NCBI RefSeq assembly: GCF_000715075.1
Contig: NC_134103.1
Location: 56,202,230 to 56,266,229, forward strand
Length of the DNA stretch: 64,000 bases
Source of the DNA: Nicotiana tabacum
Taxonomy: Eukaryota > Streptophyta > Magnoliopsida > Solanales > Solanaceae
Direction of reading: 5' to 3'
This document shows positions 33,356-45,594 of this stretch, piece after piece (positions within the stretch are counted from its first letter, which is position 1; every line of letters starts with the position of its first letter). Below the pieces are notes generated by a model. That model was not told where the DNA came from, made no database searches, and worked only from the letters and a program-made list of their open reading frames with translations. The translations under genes were made by a program, and so were the position numbers.

Positions 33356-34744
33356 ATTATGATAGGTATGTTGACCACTTGCTCTCACGATACTTATACC
33401 TTGATAGACCCAGGATCTACTTTATCGTGTATAACCCCATTTGTTGCGAGGAAGTTTGGTATAGTGCCTGAAATACTAAGTGATCCTTTTGTGGTATCTA
33501 CACCGGTCGGAGAATTGATTATTGCTAGATGGGTTTACCGAGGTTGTATGGTATCAGTTTGTGGTCATCAGACCTCAGCCGACCTAGTTGAGCTAGAGAT
33601 GTTGGATTTTGATGCTATCATGGGCATGGACTGGTTAGCAGCTTGCTATGCCACAGTTGATTGGCGAGAAAAGATAGCTAGATCTCATTTTTCGGGTGAG
33701 CCAGTCCGTGAGTGTGTAGGTAATACAGCGACACCCAGATCTAGGCTTATTTCCTATATGAAGGCGAGGAAAATGATCGCAAAAGGGTGCATTTATCATA
33801 TTGTGCAGGTTAGAGATATAGATACTGAGATACCTACACTTCAGTCTATTCTAGTAGTCAAAGAGTTCGCAAATGTATTTCCAGATGAACTCCAAGGTAT
33901 TCCTCCCGAGCGAGAGATTGATTTTGGCATCGATTTGCTTTCGGAGACTCAACCAATATCCATCCTTCCGTATAGAATGGCACTTGCCGAATTGAAGGAG
34001 TTGAAGAAGCAGTTAAAAGATTTACTAGAGAAAGGTTTCATCAGGCCCAGTACTTCTCCTTGGGGTGCACCGGTACTGTTTATGTGGAAGAAAGATGGCT
34101 CGCTGAGGATGTGTATCGATTATAGGCAACTTAACAAGGTAACTATTAAGAATAAGTATCCACTTCTAAGGATAGACAACTTGTTTGATCAGTTGCAGGG
34201 AGCTAGATACTTTTCAAAGATAGATTTAAGGTCGGGGTACCACCAGGTTAGAGTTCAGGAGAGAGATATCCCCAAGACAGCTTTTAGGACCCGATATGGC
34301 CACTTCAAGTTTCTTGTCATGTCCTTTAGGTTGACGAATGCACCTGCCGTATTTATGGACTTGATGAACAGCCTATTCCGGCCATATTTAGATCTGTTCA
34401 TGATAGTCTTTATTGATGATATTTTGGTTTATTCACGTTCAGAGGATGAGCATACGGACCACCTGCGAGCGGTACTCCAAACCCTCCATGATAGTAAATT
34501 ATATGCTAAGTTTTCTAAATGTGAGTTCTGGTTGAAGTCTGTAGCATTCTTGGGGCACGTTGTATCTGATGGAGGTATAAAGGTAGACACTGAGAAGATC
34601 GAGGCTGTGAAATCCTGGCCTAGAACTACTACTCCAACAGAGGTTCGTAGCTTTCTAGGCATAGCAGGATACTACCAGAGGTTTGTAGCGGGTCTTTTCT
34701 TCTCTTTCTGCACCATTAACGAAATTGAAGCAGAAAGCAACTAA
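33356..34744 (+). pseudogene. pol: G7 protease and reverse transcriptase, longest intact ORF of the window
   Basis: 461 open codons from 33359. Protease: [19 protein letters not shown] (about 33389-33445) with the catalytic D-P-G-S kept, [109 protein letters not shown], the catalytic [12 protein letters not shown] box (about 34408-34443), KFSKCEFWL, and [13 protein letters not shown] one-base frameshift in the T/C-rich run near 34700 ends the ORF; the reading goes on in frame at 34725. The domain is complete apart from this break, so G7 may be younger than its neighbours. Confidence 0.93.
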
Positions 34745-35150
34745 GTTTCGGTGGACGGAGGCTTGCGAGCGAAGTTTCCAGGAGCTTAAAAATATGTTGA
34801 CTTCAGCGCCAGTTCTAGCACTTCCAGAGGGTCCAGATGGTTATGCCATGTATTGTGATGCCTCAGGTGTCGGGTTTGGATGTGTCCCGATGCAACATGG
34901 GAAAGTAATTGCATATGCCTCAAGGCAGTTTAGGAAGCATGAACGGAATTATCCGACCCACGACCTCGAATTAGCTGCGGTTGTCCATACACTTAAGATA
35001 TGGCAACATTATTTATATGGTGTTCATGTTGATGTATTCACAAATCATAAAAGCCTGCAATACATCTTCAAGCAAAAAGAGTTGAATTTTCGACAGAGGC
35101 GATGGCTTGAGTTATTGAAAGATTACGATGTTAACATTCTCTACATGTAA
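34725..35150 (+). pseudogene. pol: G7 RNase H
   Basis: [20 protein letters not shown] links to RNase H, with the catalytic [12 protein letters not shown] box (about 34851-34886) intact, then [45 protein letters not shown]. It ends DVNILYM with a TAA at 35148. Relative to G3, about 60 bp of the following linker (GKVNVVADAL in G3) appear lost before EKRQLTREIHQ. Confidence 0.92.
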
Positions 35151-36735
35151 AGGCCGAAAAAAGACAATTAACTAGAGAGATTCATCAATTGGCTTGTTTG
35201 GGGGGTTGGTTAGTAGACTTTGGCAATGGTGCAGTTGTACTCCAAAATACTGCAAAATCATCTCCCATTGCTGAAGTAAAGAGAAGCAGTACGAGGACCC
35301 AGAGTTGGTCGAGTTGAGAGAGCGAGTTCGGCAGTAGAAGAAGTCGTTGTTAGAACTCAAGGGAGACGAGGTTCTCAGATACAGGGGTTGTTTGTGTGTT
35401 CTAGATATAGCACGGCTACGAGACAGGATTATGTCAGAGGCACATTATTCATGGAACTCCATTCACCCTAGGTCGACGAAGATGTATCATGACATTAAGG
35501 ATGTGTATTGGTGGAATGATATGAAGAAGAACATTGCTGAGTATGTCGCTTAATGCCCTAGTTGCCAACAGGTGAAGATAGCGCACCAAAAGCCCGGAGG
35601 GCTAATGCAGACTATAGAGATCCCGACATAGAAATTGGAGGCGATTAACATGAACTTTATCACTGGTTTACCTCGTTCTTATCGTAAGTTCGATTCCATA
35701 TTGGTGATAGTCGATAGGCTCATGAAATCAGCTCATTTCCTACCAGCAAGATCTACATATACAACAGAAGATTATGTAAAATTATATATTAAGGAAATAG
35801 TGCAACTACACGGAGTACCAGTATCTATTATATCTGACCGTGGGGCTCAGTTTACAGCATATTTTTGGAGGTCGTTTCAGAGTGGTCTAGGAACTCAGGT
35901 GAATCTCAGCATAACTTTTAATCCACAAACTAATGGGCAAGCCGAGCGCAGAATTTAGTCGCTCGAGGATATGTTACAAGCATGTGTGTTGGATTTTAAA
36001 AGAAGTTGGGATGAACATCTACCTCTTATCGAGTTTGCATATAATAATAGTTACCACTCCAGTATCCAGATGGCTCCGTACGAGGCTTTGTATGGGCGTA
36101 AGTGCAGATCTCCTATAGGGTGGTTTGATGTTGGAAATTCTGGGTTACATGGGCCAGACCTGGTTCAGTTGACCATAGAAAAAGTAAAACTCATCCGAGA
36201 ATGACTGTTGATAGCTCAAATTCATCAGAAGTCATATTCTGACGTGCGGCGACGAGATTTAGAGTTCGGGGTTAATGACTGGGTATTATTAAAGGTGTCA
36301 CCTATGAAGGCTGTGATGAGGTTTGGCAAGAAAGGCAAGCTTAGCCCACGGTATATTGGGCCTTATAGGATTATTCGGAGAGTGTGCCAAATAGCTTCTG
36401 AGTTAGAATTTCCCTTGGAATTGGAGTTTGTCCATCCGATTTTTCACGTATCTATGTTACGGAAGTGCATTAGCGATCCTAGCCGAATGGTGCCCATAGA
36501 CGATGTAAAAATTACAGAGGACTTGTCATACGAGGAAATTCCGGTTGCCATCCTAGACTGACAAATCCGCAAGCTACGGAATAAGGAGGTAGCCTCCGTG
36601 AAGGTTTTATGGAGAAACAAGAATGTGGAAGAGATGACGTGGGAAACGGAGGAAGAAATGAAGTCTAAATACCCCCACCTATTTCAAACTGAAGATATGG
36701 CTCGAGGTGGGATACCTCAGCACAGCTCTATTCAG
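35151..36735 (+). pseudogene. pol: G7 integrase with GPY/F and chromodomain-like tail
   Basis: HHCC zinc-binding part: AHYSWNSIHPRSTKMY then CPSCQQ (35440-35580), with a TAA at 35551. Core: INMNFITGLP at about 35644, where the first catalytic Asp is Asn; SDRGAQF (about 35839) and GQAERR (about 35938) keep the other two acids. It continues LQACVLDFKRSWDEHLPLIE and YNNSYHSSIQMAPYEALYG, the part G3 has lost. GPY/F: PRYIGPYRIIRRV (36350), FHVSMLRKC. The chromodomain-like end is VKVLWRNKNVEEMTWETEEE (36598-36657). Stops at 35629 (TAG), 36205 (TGA) and 36562 (TGA); the last two fit CGA to TGA. Confidence 0.93.
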
Positions 36736-36935
36736 GCCAGTAGGTCATCAGGTAAGCTCTCATTTTTGACTCTCAGAATTTTTAATGGACAGTTGTGTGA
36801 AGCCAAGTGTTGCTATTTATAGACAGTGGCTATGTGTGGCATGTATAGTATGTTTTCTGGCTGCATACAAGTTGGTTTTAGTCTAGTGTACGGAAGAGAC
36901 CCTGGCAAAAGTTTTTCCAAAGTGTGTAAGAGTAG

Positions 36936-36953
36936 ACATTTGAGGACGAATGT
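36936..36953 (+). other. Hairpin before the PPT (G7)
   Basis: A-CATTTG-AGGA-CGAATG-T: seven pairs, one G-U in RNA, with AGGA loop. The second stem pair is A-T here and G-C in G3, which preserves the stem. Confidence 0.68.
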
Positions 36954-36956
36954 TTC

Positions 36957-36970
36957 TAAAGGGGGAAGGA
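36957..36970 (+). promoter_or_regulatory. Polypurine tract (G7)
   Basis: TAAAGGGGGAAGGA immediately before the TGTTACATC start of the 3' LTR. It is the best preserved PPT in the window. Confidence 0.9.
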
Positions 36971-38740
36971 TGTTACATCTCGCATTTCTCGTACGTTAAT
37001 GTTTTTTGTCTTCAGTTAATTGACATAGACTCGGGGATGAGATTATCTTGAGGTTAGCATATTTATGCTATTTATAACAAGCAATAAGTAAGTGCCATAA
37101 AGGAAAGGGTACACGAATTAAAGAAAATGAGTTTCGTTGAAGGTTGTCGATTTGGGATAAAATACGGTCCGAGCTATAATACCCGATATTTATGGACTAG
37201 TACCATTCAAGGTACCATATGACCGTGATAGTACGATGCATAAAGTATGTTAAAGTGAGTAGTATTTTAAGTAATTTGAGATTATTCTTAATTATGTGGG
37301 TAATTGATTAATTATTGGATAATTAATTAAAGAGTGGGATAAAGATTTAACCCCCCTCCCCCCCAACGTGGCAAGCAATCCCTTTCCCTTTAATGACTAA
37401 GCACTAAAGAATGCAAGGTGCCACACTTTGGAAGAAATGTGACACCAAGCATTAATTAAAGGGAGTCACTTAAAGTAAAGGATAATTCCCTAACTCAATT
37501 CATTTTTCTAATCTCTTAGAAAGATTCTGCCAAGAACATTACAATACAATCACATTCTAATCCAAGGAGCATAGGAACGTGAATTTATTTTCCATATAGC
37601 AACACTTCATATTTGGAATACAACACTTCATATCAGAACGTTAGAAATTCCAACAAGAATTATTAGCATTAGCAACGTGAGATTTTGCAATTTTAAGGGA
37701 GTACAGTGCAACCTTTTCCAAGAATATCATACGGGATTTTTTCTCCCTACTCCAGGTATGTTAAGGCTAAGCTCTTCTTTCATTTTGGCATGATCTCGTA
37801 ATTACACGAGTTTGATAACAAAGCATAAAGAAAAATTCATATCCCAGAATTTACGTATAATTTTCTAGTTTTGTAAGTTACAATATTCTCTTTATCGGGA
37901 CTTCATATTCATTTGAGTATTTCCTTTTTCTAGTCAAGAGAGCGGAGAGTCTATATATACTGAGCCTACTGTGGCCGAGCGCCTATGAGCGAGCCCAGTT
38001 GGCCGAGATACAGAGCCTAGTATGGCCGAGTGCCTATGAGCGAGCCTACTACGGTAGAGTAGTTATATATATTTATCGAGCCTTATAGGGCCGTACAACT
38101 ATTTTACTTACTATATTGAGAGAGTTGAGTCAGTATCAGCAAGTAAGTATATGTTCAGATTATCAGTTAAGTTTCAGCTTTCTATATATTGCCTTACATA
38201 CTCGGTACATTATTTCGTACTGACGTCCCTTTCTGGGGGCGCGGCATTTCATGCGTGTAGGTTCAGACAGACAGACAGGTAGACCTTCTCAGTAGGTGTT
38301 GCCCGAGTTCGGCTTTATCGGTAAGCTCCACGTCCTTTAAAGTTGTCGGGTCTAGAAATTTTGTGTACATCTTGTGTATATATGTATATAGGTTATGGGT
38401 AGGTCGGGGCCCTGTTCCGATCACAGTATATCTATTAGTAGAGGTTTGTAGACATATTCTGTCAGTTAGTGCAGTATGTTGGCCTTGTAGGCCATGTACG
38501 TATATTTTATTGGATTGTCAGTTGTAGTAATTATGACGGCCTTGCTGGCCCAGCTTTATGTTGATATTTAGTCAGCGTTAGTCTCTATTCAGTTTTATAT
38601 TTTGCATTGCACATTATCTTGTAATATGGCCCATGGACAAAATATGACATTACATGTTCAAAGTCTCTTAGTCGCAAGTGGTGCGCAAGGATAGGTGAGG
38701 CACTGGGTGCCGGTATCGCCCCCAGGCTCGAGGCGTGACA
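36971..38740 (+). repeat. 3' LTR of G7 (1770 bp)
   Basis: Starts TGTTACATCTCGCATTTCTC, ends GAGGCGTGACA at 38740. It has an extra 467 bp at its start compared with the clipped 5' LTR, including a C-run near 37350. Followed by TCTAG and then the N-terminal part of G6 gag. Confidence 0.92.
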
Positions 38741-39044
38741 TCTAGGCTCCTCCCCCAATTTGCAAAGTAGTTGGTGCAACAGAGATCAATCATGCCTGAG
38801 CCAATGTACCAAACATGCTCAGGAACTCTGCTAAAGACTCCTGAAGTTCAGGGGTAACCACATACACCTCCGGTGCCTGTCCCCCAACCAGAGCTACTGG
38901 CGGCTCCTCAACTGCTGCCCTGACAGGTGCTCTAGCTGCGACGCGTGCTCCTCCTCTGCCTCTACCTCGGCCCCAGCTTATCGTGGCTCTAGAAGGGGGC
39001 ACAGGTATCTTCTTAGCTGATCCAGTAGTGCGTTTCCTCACCAT
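38741..39044 (-). pseudogene. gag: G6 gag, N-terminal part
   Basis: Start of the minus-strand gag interrupted by G7. ATG at 39044 (MVRKRTTGSAKK). It then reads an Arg/Gly/Ala-rich segment (GRGRGRGGARVAARAPVRAA), PPVALVGGQAPEVYV and ELQESLAEFLSMFGTLAQA, and runs into a stop at 38790. The word pattern GGAGTCTAG GCTCC formed by joining 30381-30388 with 38745 onward lines up with the uninterrupted G1 gag at 657-662, which supports the insertion model. Confidence 0.88.
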
Positions 39045-39229
39045 CTGTGAGAGAATAAAGATACAAAGGTTCAAACTTCGAAATCAACAAATCTGCATGA
39101 TAGAAATGAAAGAAATGGAGATTTTTTCTAATATTTCCGTAGCCTTTCAAAGATAAGTACAGACGTCTCCTACCAATCCGTAATACTCTACTAAACTCGC
39201 TTATGACTCGTAGCATCTATGAACCTAGA
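39045..39229 (-). other. G6 leader
   Basis: 185 bp between PBS and gag, similar to the G1 leader. Non-coding. Confidence 0.7.
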
Positions 39230-39241
39230 GCTCTGATACCA
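39230..39241 (-). promoter_or_regulatory. Primer binding site, initiator tRNA-Met type (G6)
   Basis: Minus-strand TGGTATCAGAGC, perfect, three bases inside the LTR end. Confidence 0.93.
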
Positions 39242-40380
39242 ACTTGTCATGACCCCAATTTTCCTCCGTAGGATGCTGTGACGACAACTAGTATCTAAGA
39301 CTAGGTAAGCCTAATACTTACTGAATTAATAGCAAAATTCAACCAACAACTGTTAAACATGAAATAGAAATCTCTATACAAAACTTACAATCTCAAAACC
39401 GCTAGTACAAGTCATAAGTTCTACTGAGTTCACAAATACATCTCTAAGTACAATTGTTCCGGAAAAGAAATAAAATGTACAAAAATAACTTCCAAAGGTG
39501 ACTTCAAGGCCTGCGAAATCAACGGCAGGTATACCCTGAAGTCTCCACAGCAGTAGTTGATCCACTATCTAACAACCAATGGACTCCGAAGTACCTAGAT
39601 CTGCACAAAATTGTGCAGAAGTGTAGTATGAGTACACCACGGTCAGCACCCAGTAAGTATCAAGACTAACCTCGGTGGAGTAGTGATGATGTATAAGTCA
39701 AGACACTCACTAGACAAAATAACATGTGCAGTTTAGTAGTATAATGCTAATAACGGAAAGTGAAAATCAGTAAATGGCAACAAGACCCAACAAGTGACAT
39801 AAACACTAAAACAATAAGAACACCATGAAGTATCATTAAAACCAAATAAGAAAGCACAAAGGACAATAAATTAATCAAGCCGATCTAACACAAGCCTCAC
39901 AACGAAATCACTTAGTGGTACCTCATATCACAGTCACAAGTCCCGGGCCTCAACCCACCATCATATACTCACGGCACCTCGTGCCCACATCTCGAATCAC
40001 AACTGCACAGACAATTCACGTGCCAAAATCATAATCCGCCCAGCATAGTCACATGATCACAATCCCAATCCGCCTGGCATAGTTACAGGCACAATAGCAA
40101 CATGGAAACGGATAATACAAGAACACATGGGCACGATCAATAAATGACAAGTTTCATACTCCTGAACTAGTATAAGTGGTATGTTACGGTGTACGCTTGT
40201 GTGGGTGTACTACTGCAGCCCAAGTCAACAAATGATATCAAAGACATCGAACAACTCATCGAAGCAAAAAGAAAAGTCACGTGTATGACAAAAACAAGGA
40301 AAAACACACCGCCACACTAAAATTTTCAACACAATGTCTCCAAATTAACCATCACTCCATATATTCAACAACAGTGACAT

Positions 40381-40470
40381 GCCACCCTTATGCCCCACAT
40401 GATAACAACAACGGTGAAATGCCACCCTTATACCCCGCATAACAACAACGGTAAAATACCACCCTTATAC
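40381..40470 (-). repeat. GCATAAGGGTGGCA-type minisatellite (G6 LTR)
   Basis: Three units beginning at about 40381, 40421 and 40458, 37-40 bp apart, sharing CCACCCTTATRC and an AACAACAACGG tail. Same key word as at 44231 and 56951. Confidence 0.7.
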
Positions 40471-41844
40471 TCCACACAACAACAACAAACCACACAACAA
40501 TTCACATGTGCTATTGTTACAACAACACAACATAACAACTCGTATCACAATTGCCCGCAGGCCACAACCTTTCCAAGGATTCAACGATATCAATATTTTT
40601 ACAATAAATAGCCCACAGCTCAACACAATGTATATAGAATCTTAATAACAATAACATGAATGGAACAATAACTCAACAAGGAGCAACACCCCTTTTTAAA
40701 CACAACTTCGATTAGAATATATTAATAACTCTCGATAACTTTAATTCCAATTAATTGTTTAAGGATAACCTCGATAGTGATAGCACTTCCATGGAATGGC
40801 AAACTTTGAACTCTAATGTATGACTTAGGATAACAATGAGAGATATGGCACGAACAAGTACTATGTCTAAATGTATGGAAACAACCCGACAACAAAAGAT
40901 ATCATGTGACGACAATTTCAACTAAGAGTAGCTCAACAATAAAAGAAATCACATAGTGACACAAAGTGATAACAACTACAAATAAAGCATATAGAAGCAA
41001 ACTCGACAAGTAAAGAATGTGACATGTACCGACAACTTCAAATAAAGCATGTGATAGTAGACATGACGAATAAAATATATAACACGTACTAACAATTCCA
41101 ATTAAGTACATAAAAGATGCCTAAGAGTCTAGACATGTCAATTTCCACATATAAGTTCGAGTACGTACTCGTCACCTTGAGTATACGCCTTTCACAAGAC
41201 ACAAATAGCACAAGCGACCTAAGTCCTAAGGGGTAGTTCCCCTAGACAAAGTTAGGCATGATACTTACCTCAAAGAAGCTATACCGATACTCTAAAATGA
41301 CCTCCTTGAGCGAAACAACTTCCTAATGTCTCAAATCTAGCCAAAATAACTTCAAATCATAAATAAAACTCATAGGAAACAATTCTGGATACTAAAGTTT
41401 CGATCTATAATTAAAACTAAAAAGTCAATCCAAAAGTCAACCGCCGTGCCCACGCCTCGGAACCCGACAAAATTAACAAAACCCGAATACCCATTCCGAT
41501 ACGAGTCAAACCATACCAAAATTATCAAATTCCAATATCAATTCGTCCCTCAAATCATCATTTTACATTTTGAAAGATTTTTACAAAATTTCCCATTTTC
41601 CTCAACTCAAGCCACTAGTTTAATGATAAAATAAAGATAGAATCATAAAATATAACAAATTCCGGGCGAAGAACACTTACCCCAATTATTTTCTTGAAAA
41701 GCCCACAAAACATCGCTCAAATCCGAGGTCTACAACTCAAGATATGATAAAAATGGCCAAACCCTCGATGTTGGAAAATATATTTTGTTGCCTAGTGATT
41801 TGCACATCCCAATCGCCAAGAAAAAACAAAAACTGCCAAAACAA

Positions 41845-42115
41845 TACACTACGCGATCGCATAAACAACAGTGTGATCACGGAAGCCAATGAACCAAAGC
41901 AGCACGAATGCGCAACACCTTATGCGAACGCGTAAGCCAACAAGCCATGTCTCTTTCCACAGCAATATGCGATCGCATTTTACATGGCGCGAACACGACT
42001 TACAACTAAGTCAAGCATCGCGAACACGGAAAGAGCTATTCAAAGGCGAAGAAGAACCGTGACCATATCCCACAACACATTGCGATCGCGATAGTAAACA
42101 CGTGATCGCATAGAG
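41845..42115. repeat. Cluster of TGCGATCGCA words (G6 LTR)
   Basis: TGCGATCGCAT, ACGCGATCGCATA, TTGCGATCGCGAT and partial copies. Half-sites are in reversed order (TGCG-AT-CGCA) compared with the G1-G3 words. Confidence 0.65.
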
Positions 42116-42826
42116 TACCTGTAGCATCAGAAAACCAGCAACTCTAAAACATGACGAAATGGCATGATGCCCATCCGAAACACACCCGAGGCCCCCGGGA
42201 CCCTGTCGAAACATACCAACAAGTTCTATAACATAACACAGACCTACGCGAGGCCTCAAATCATACAAAACAACGTTGAAACTATGAATCGAACCACGAA
42301 TCGAACTTATGAATTTTCAAATCTTCCAACTTCCAAAACTCGTGCTGAAATTTATCAAATTAACCCGGAATGACGTCAAATTTTGCATGCAAGTCCCAAA
42401 TGACATAACAGATCTAATCCGACTCTCAAAATCGTAATTCGGGCATGATATCAAAAAAGTCAATTCCCATTCAAACCTCTCAACCTTTGAAAACTTAAAC
42501 TTTCCTATTTTCGCCGAAATGCTTCAATTTACTGTACGAACCTCAAAATCCAAATCCGGACGCACGCCTAAGTCTAAAATCACCATACGAAACTATTGAA
42601 ATCATAAAAATGCTATTTCGGAGTCGTCTACACAAAAGTCAAACTTCGGTCCATTCTTCCCGCTTAAGCTTCTAAAACAAGAACCCTTCTTCCAAATTGA
42701 TCCCGAATCATCCGAAAACCGAACTCGACCACACACGCAAGTCATAACACATAATACAAAGCTGCTCGAGACCTTAAGCCACCGAATGGGATGCTAATTC
42801 TCAAAATGACCGGTCAGGTCGTTACA

Positions 42827-42867
42827 CCTTCACCTATGTTTGAGTAGTTAATTTCTTTGTGTCTTTT
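42827..42867. other. Short island between two LTRs
   Basis: 41 bp between the G6 LTR end and the G8 LTR start. It is AT-rich and may be the left part of the LTR family resuming at 45595, but this is too short to prove. Confidence 0.3.
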
Positions 42868-45594
42868 TGTAACGACCCGACCGGTTGTTTTGAGCTTTAA
42901 TGTTCCATTCGCTAGTTTTAGAGTTTGATTAGCTTCATATTTTGTATTATAACTTGCGTGTATGGTTGGTTTCGATTTTCGAGCGGTTCAGGATTGATAT
43001 GGAAGAATGATTCTCGTTTTAGAAGATTTAAGCTGAAAGAGTTTACCAAGGTTTGAATTTTGGCAAACAGACTCGGAATTAGGTTTTAATTATTCCAATA
43101 AGTTTGTATGATGATTTTGGACATGTTCACAAAGTTTGGTTAAATTTCGATGAGATTTGGATAAGTTTGGGTTGTATGGTGATTGTTTTCGGTACGTCCA
43201 TTTGAACATATTGAGCAAACGCCCTTTGATTCGTGTTTTTACTAAACCATTATATCCGTATCACAATTTTGGAACCATATCAACTGAAATCATCAAGTTT
43301 TGACATCGTTTGACAAATTTATGGTCATTTTACTAAGAATTGGGTTGCTAGATTTTTTAGATTAATTAAGAAATTGTCATTGAATTCGTATTTAAAAATC
43401 TGCACTAATATTGAAACTAACATATCTCCTTCATTATAAGGCCAAATGGAGTGATTCAAAAGCCTAACTTGACTGAAATTTCACTAGAAATTCATTGAAA
43501 GCATCAAAAATGTCTAGAGGTTGTTTCACATGAGAAGGTCATTTTAAGGTATCAGTTTAGTTTCTTTGAGATAATTATCTTGCATAACTTTGTGTGGGGG
43601 AACTACCTCTTAGGATTTGAGTTGTTTGTTCTATTTGTGTTGTGTGAAAGCCGTGTAGGCGTGGTGATGAGTGCGTACTCGGTCTTATATGTGGAAATTG
43701 ACTGGTTTAGACTCTTAGGCATCTTTTATATATTTATTTGAAATTGTTATTTGTCATGTTTACTTTCTCATACTTTAATTGAAATTGTTGTTACATGATA
43801 TCCTTTTGTTGCCGAGTTATTCTCATGTATTTAGACGTAGTTGCTAGTTCGTGCCATTTATTTCATTATTAGCCTATTTCATACACTAGGATCCGAAGTT
43901 TGTCATTTCGTGGAAATACCTTCATTATCGAGTTTATCCTTAAGCAATTAATTGAAGTTGAAGTTACTGAAAGTCATTAATCTACTTTAACTGAAGTTAG
44001 GTTTTAAGAGGGTGTTGTTCATTGTTGAGTTACGTTCCTGTTAATTTTATTGTTATTGAGTTTTTATACACATTGTGCTGAGCCATGGGCTATTTGTTGT
44101 GGAAATACAAATACTGTTGGTTCTTTTGGAAAGGATGTGGCCTATGGACACTTGTGGTATGAGTTGATATGTCGTAGTGTCGTGATGTTAGCACATGTAA
44201 ATTATTGTGTGGACATGTTGTTATGCAGAGCATAAGGGTGGCATTTCAGTGTTGTTATTATGCGGCGCATAAGGGTGGCATCCCACTGTTGTCGATTGTG
44301 CGAAGTGATACGGGTGGCTAATGATTTGTCAAGGCGGAGTGACACGGGTAGCTATCAGAGAGATAAGGATGGAAATGTTAGGGATGATGTGTGATGGCCT
44401 GGGGGTATTATGTTGACGATATTTGTATGTTTGTGTGATTCTACTCGTGTATGTTATACACCTTACGTGACTTGTTGTGTTTCTTTCAATGAGCTACTTG
44501 ATGTCTTTGATATTACTTGTTGACTTGGGCTGTAATAGTACACCGGCACAAGCATACACCATAGCATGCCACTTATACTAGTTCAGGAGTACGAAACGTA
44601 ACATTTATTGATCATGCCTATGTATTCTTGTATTATCAGCATTCATGTACTATTGAGCATGTGACCAAGCGAGGCGGATTGTGATAGTGAGCCTGTGACC
44701 TCGTCGGGCAGATTGGGATTGTGAGCCTGTGATCATGCTGGGCGGATTGAGATGTTGGCACGTGAGTTGTCCGTATAGTTGTGATTAGAAATGTGGGCAC
44801 AAAGTGCCGTGAGAATATGACTGTGGGTTGAGACTCGTGACTTGTGATTATGAGATGAGGTATCTCAGAGTAATTTCGTGGCGAAACTTGTGCTAGAACG
44901 ACTTGATTTAATTAGTTGTTATTTATTTTCCTTGTTTTGTTTCAATGGTACTTTCACGGTGTTTGTATTAGTTTACTGTTTATATCATATGTTGATTCTT
45001 GTTGCCATTTTCTGATTCATGCTTCCATTATTATCTTTATACTTCTATACTGCACAAGTTATTTTGACTAGTAGGTGTCTTGACATGTACCTCGTCACTA
45101 CTCCACCGAGGTTAGTCTTGATACTTACTGGGTACAGATTGTGGTGTATGATACTTACTGGGTACAGATTGTGGTGTACTCATACTACACTTTTGCACAT
45201 TTATATACAGAGCCAGGTATTCGAAATATCAGACTCAGGTAGATTTAGCTTATTGATTTCGAGGATTCAAGGTAGAGCTGCTTCGTCGTCGCATTCCCTT
45301 GGAGTCCTTTCCTTTCATTGTACTGTCAGCTTGTCATTTAAACAGTATTGTATTTTGATCTTTGAGTTCTTTCCATGTATTCAGCTAGAGTTCGTGGCTC
45401 TATATTACCTAGTCTTGGGAGGTTGTTATGATTATTGCCGTGTAGGCTTATTTCGTTTTTGTTTCGGTATTCATATTAAACTCTCTTTTAAATTATCATT
45501 GTTAAAACTGTCAATCATTGTAAGTAATCCGCTTACATAGTCTTAGAAACTAGGTACCATCACGATGCCTGTGGTGGGATTTTGGGTCGTGACA
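42868..45594 (+). repeat. Gypsy LTR, plus orientation (G8), no internal region attached
   Basis: Starts TGTAACGACCCGACCGGTTG, ends TTTTGGGTCGTGACA at 45594; 2727 bp. No PBS follows, so it could be a solo LTR or a 3' LTR. Flanks CTTTT and ATCTC do not match as a duplication. Contains the hairpin 43651-43682 and a two-unit GCATAAGGGTGGCA repeat at 44231-44280. There is a local 33-bp duplication of GATACTTACTGGGTACAGAT near 45119 and 45150. The 173-codon ORF at 45019 lies in the LTR tail and looks accidental. Confidence 0.85.
43651..43682 (+). other. LTR hairpin with TGATGAG loop (G8)
   Basis: CCGTGTA against TACTCGG, six of seven pairs, loop with GGTGATGAGTGC. Confidence 0.5.

Larger units (their letters stand above)
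39245..42826 (-). repeat. 5' LTR of G6 (3.6 kb)
   Basis: Minus orientation: starts TGTAACGACCTGACCGGTCA at 42826, ends GGGGTCATGACA at 39245, followed by the PBS. Contains a three-unit GCCACCCTTATGC minisatellite (40381-40470), the LTR hairpin region (41159-41188) and a GCGATCGCA word cluster (41845-42115). Its flank CCTTC (42827-42831) has no surviving partner because the 3' LTR is lost. Confidence 0.9.

Noticed and set aside
37345..37370. C-rich run as a functional element
   Set aside because: Simple homopolymer tract in the G7 3' LTR; the clipped 5' LTR lacks the region, so there is nothing to compare.
26196..42826. LTRs at 26196 and 39245 as the two ends of one element
   Set aside because: Same orientation and plausible spacing, but their terminal ~100 bp and word clusters differ, so they belong to different families.
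45019..45540. 173-codon plus-strand ORF
   Set aside because: Lies wholly in the tail of the G8 LTR. Composition is Leu/Ser/Tyr-rich from T-rich DNA, has no motif, and runs across an LTR-internal duplication.
42868..45594. Solo LTR call for G8
   Set aside because: LTR ends are clear, but the flanking 5 bp (CTTTT and ATCTC) do not match, so solo formation cannot be shown.
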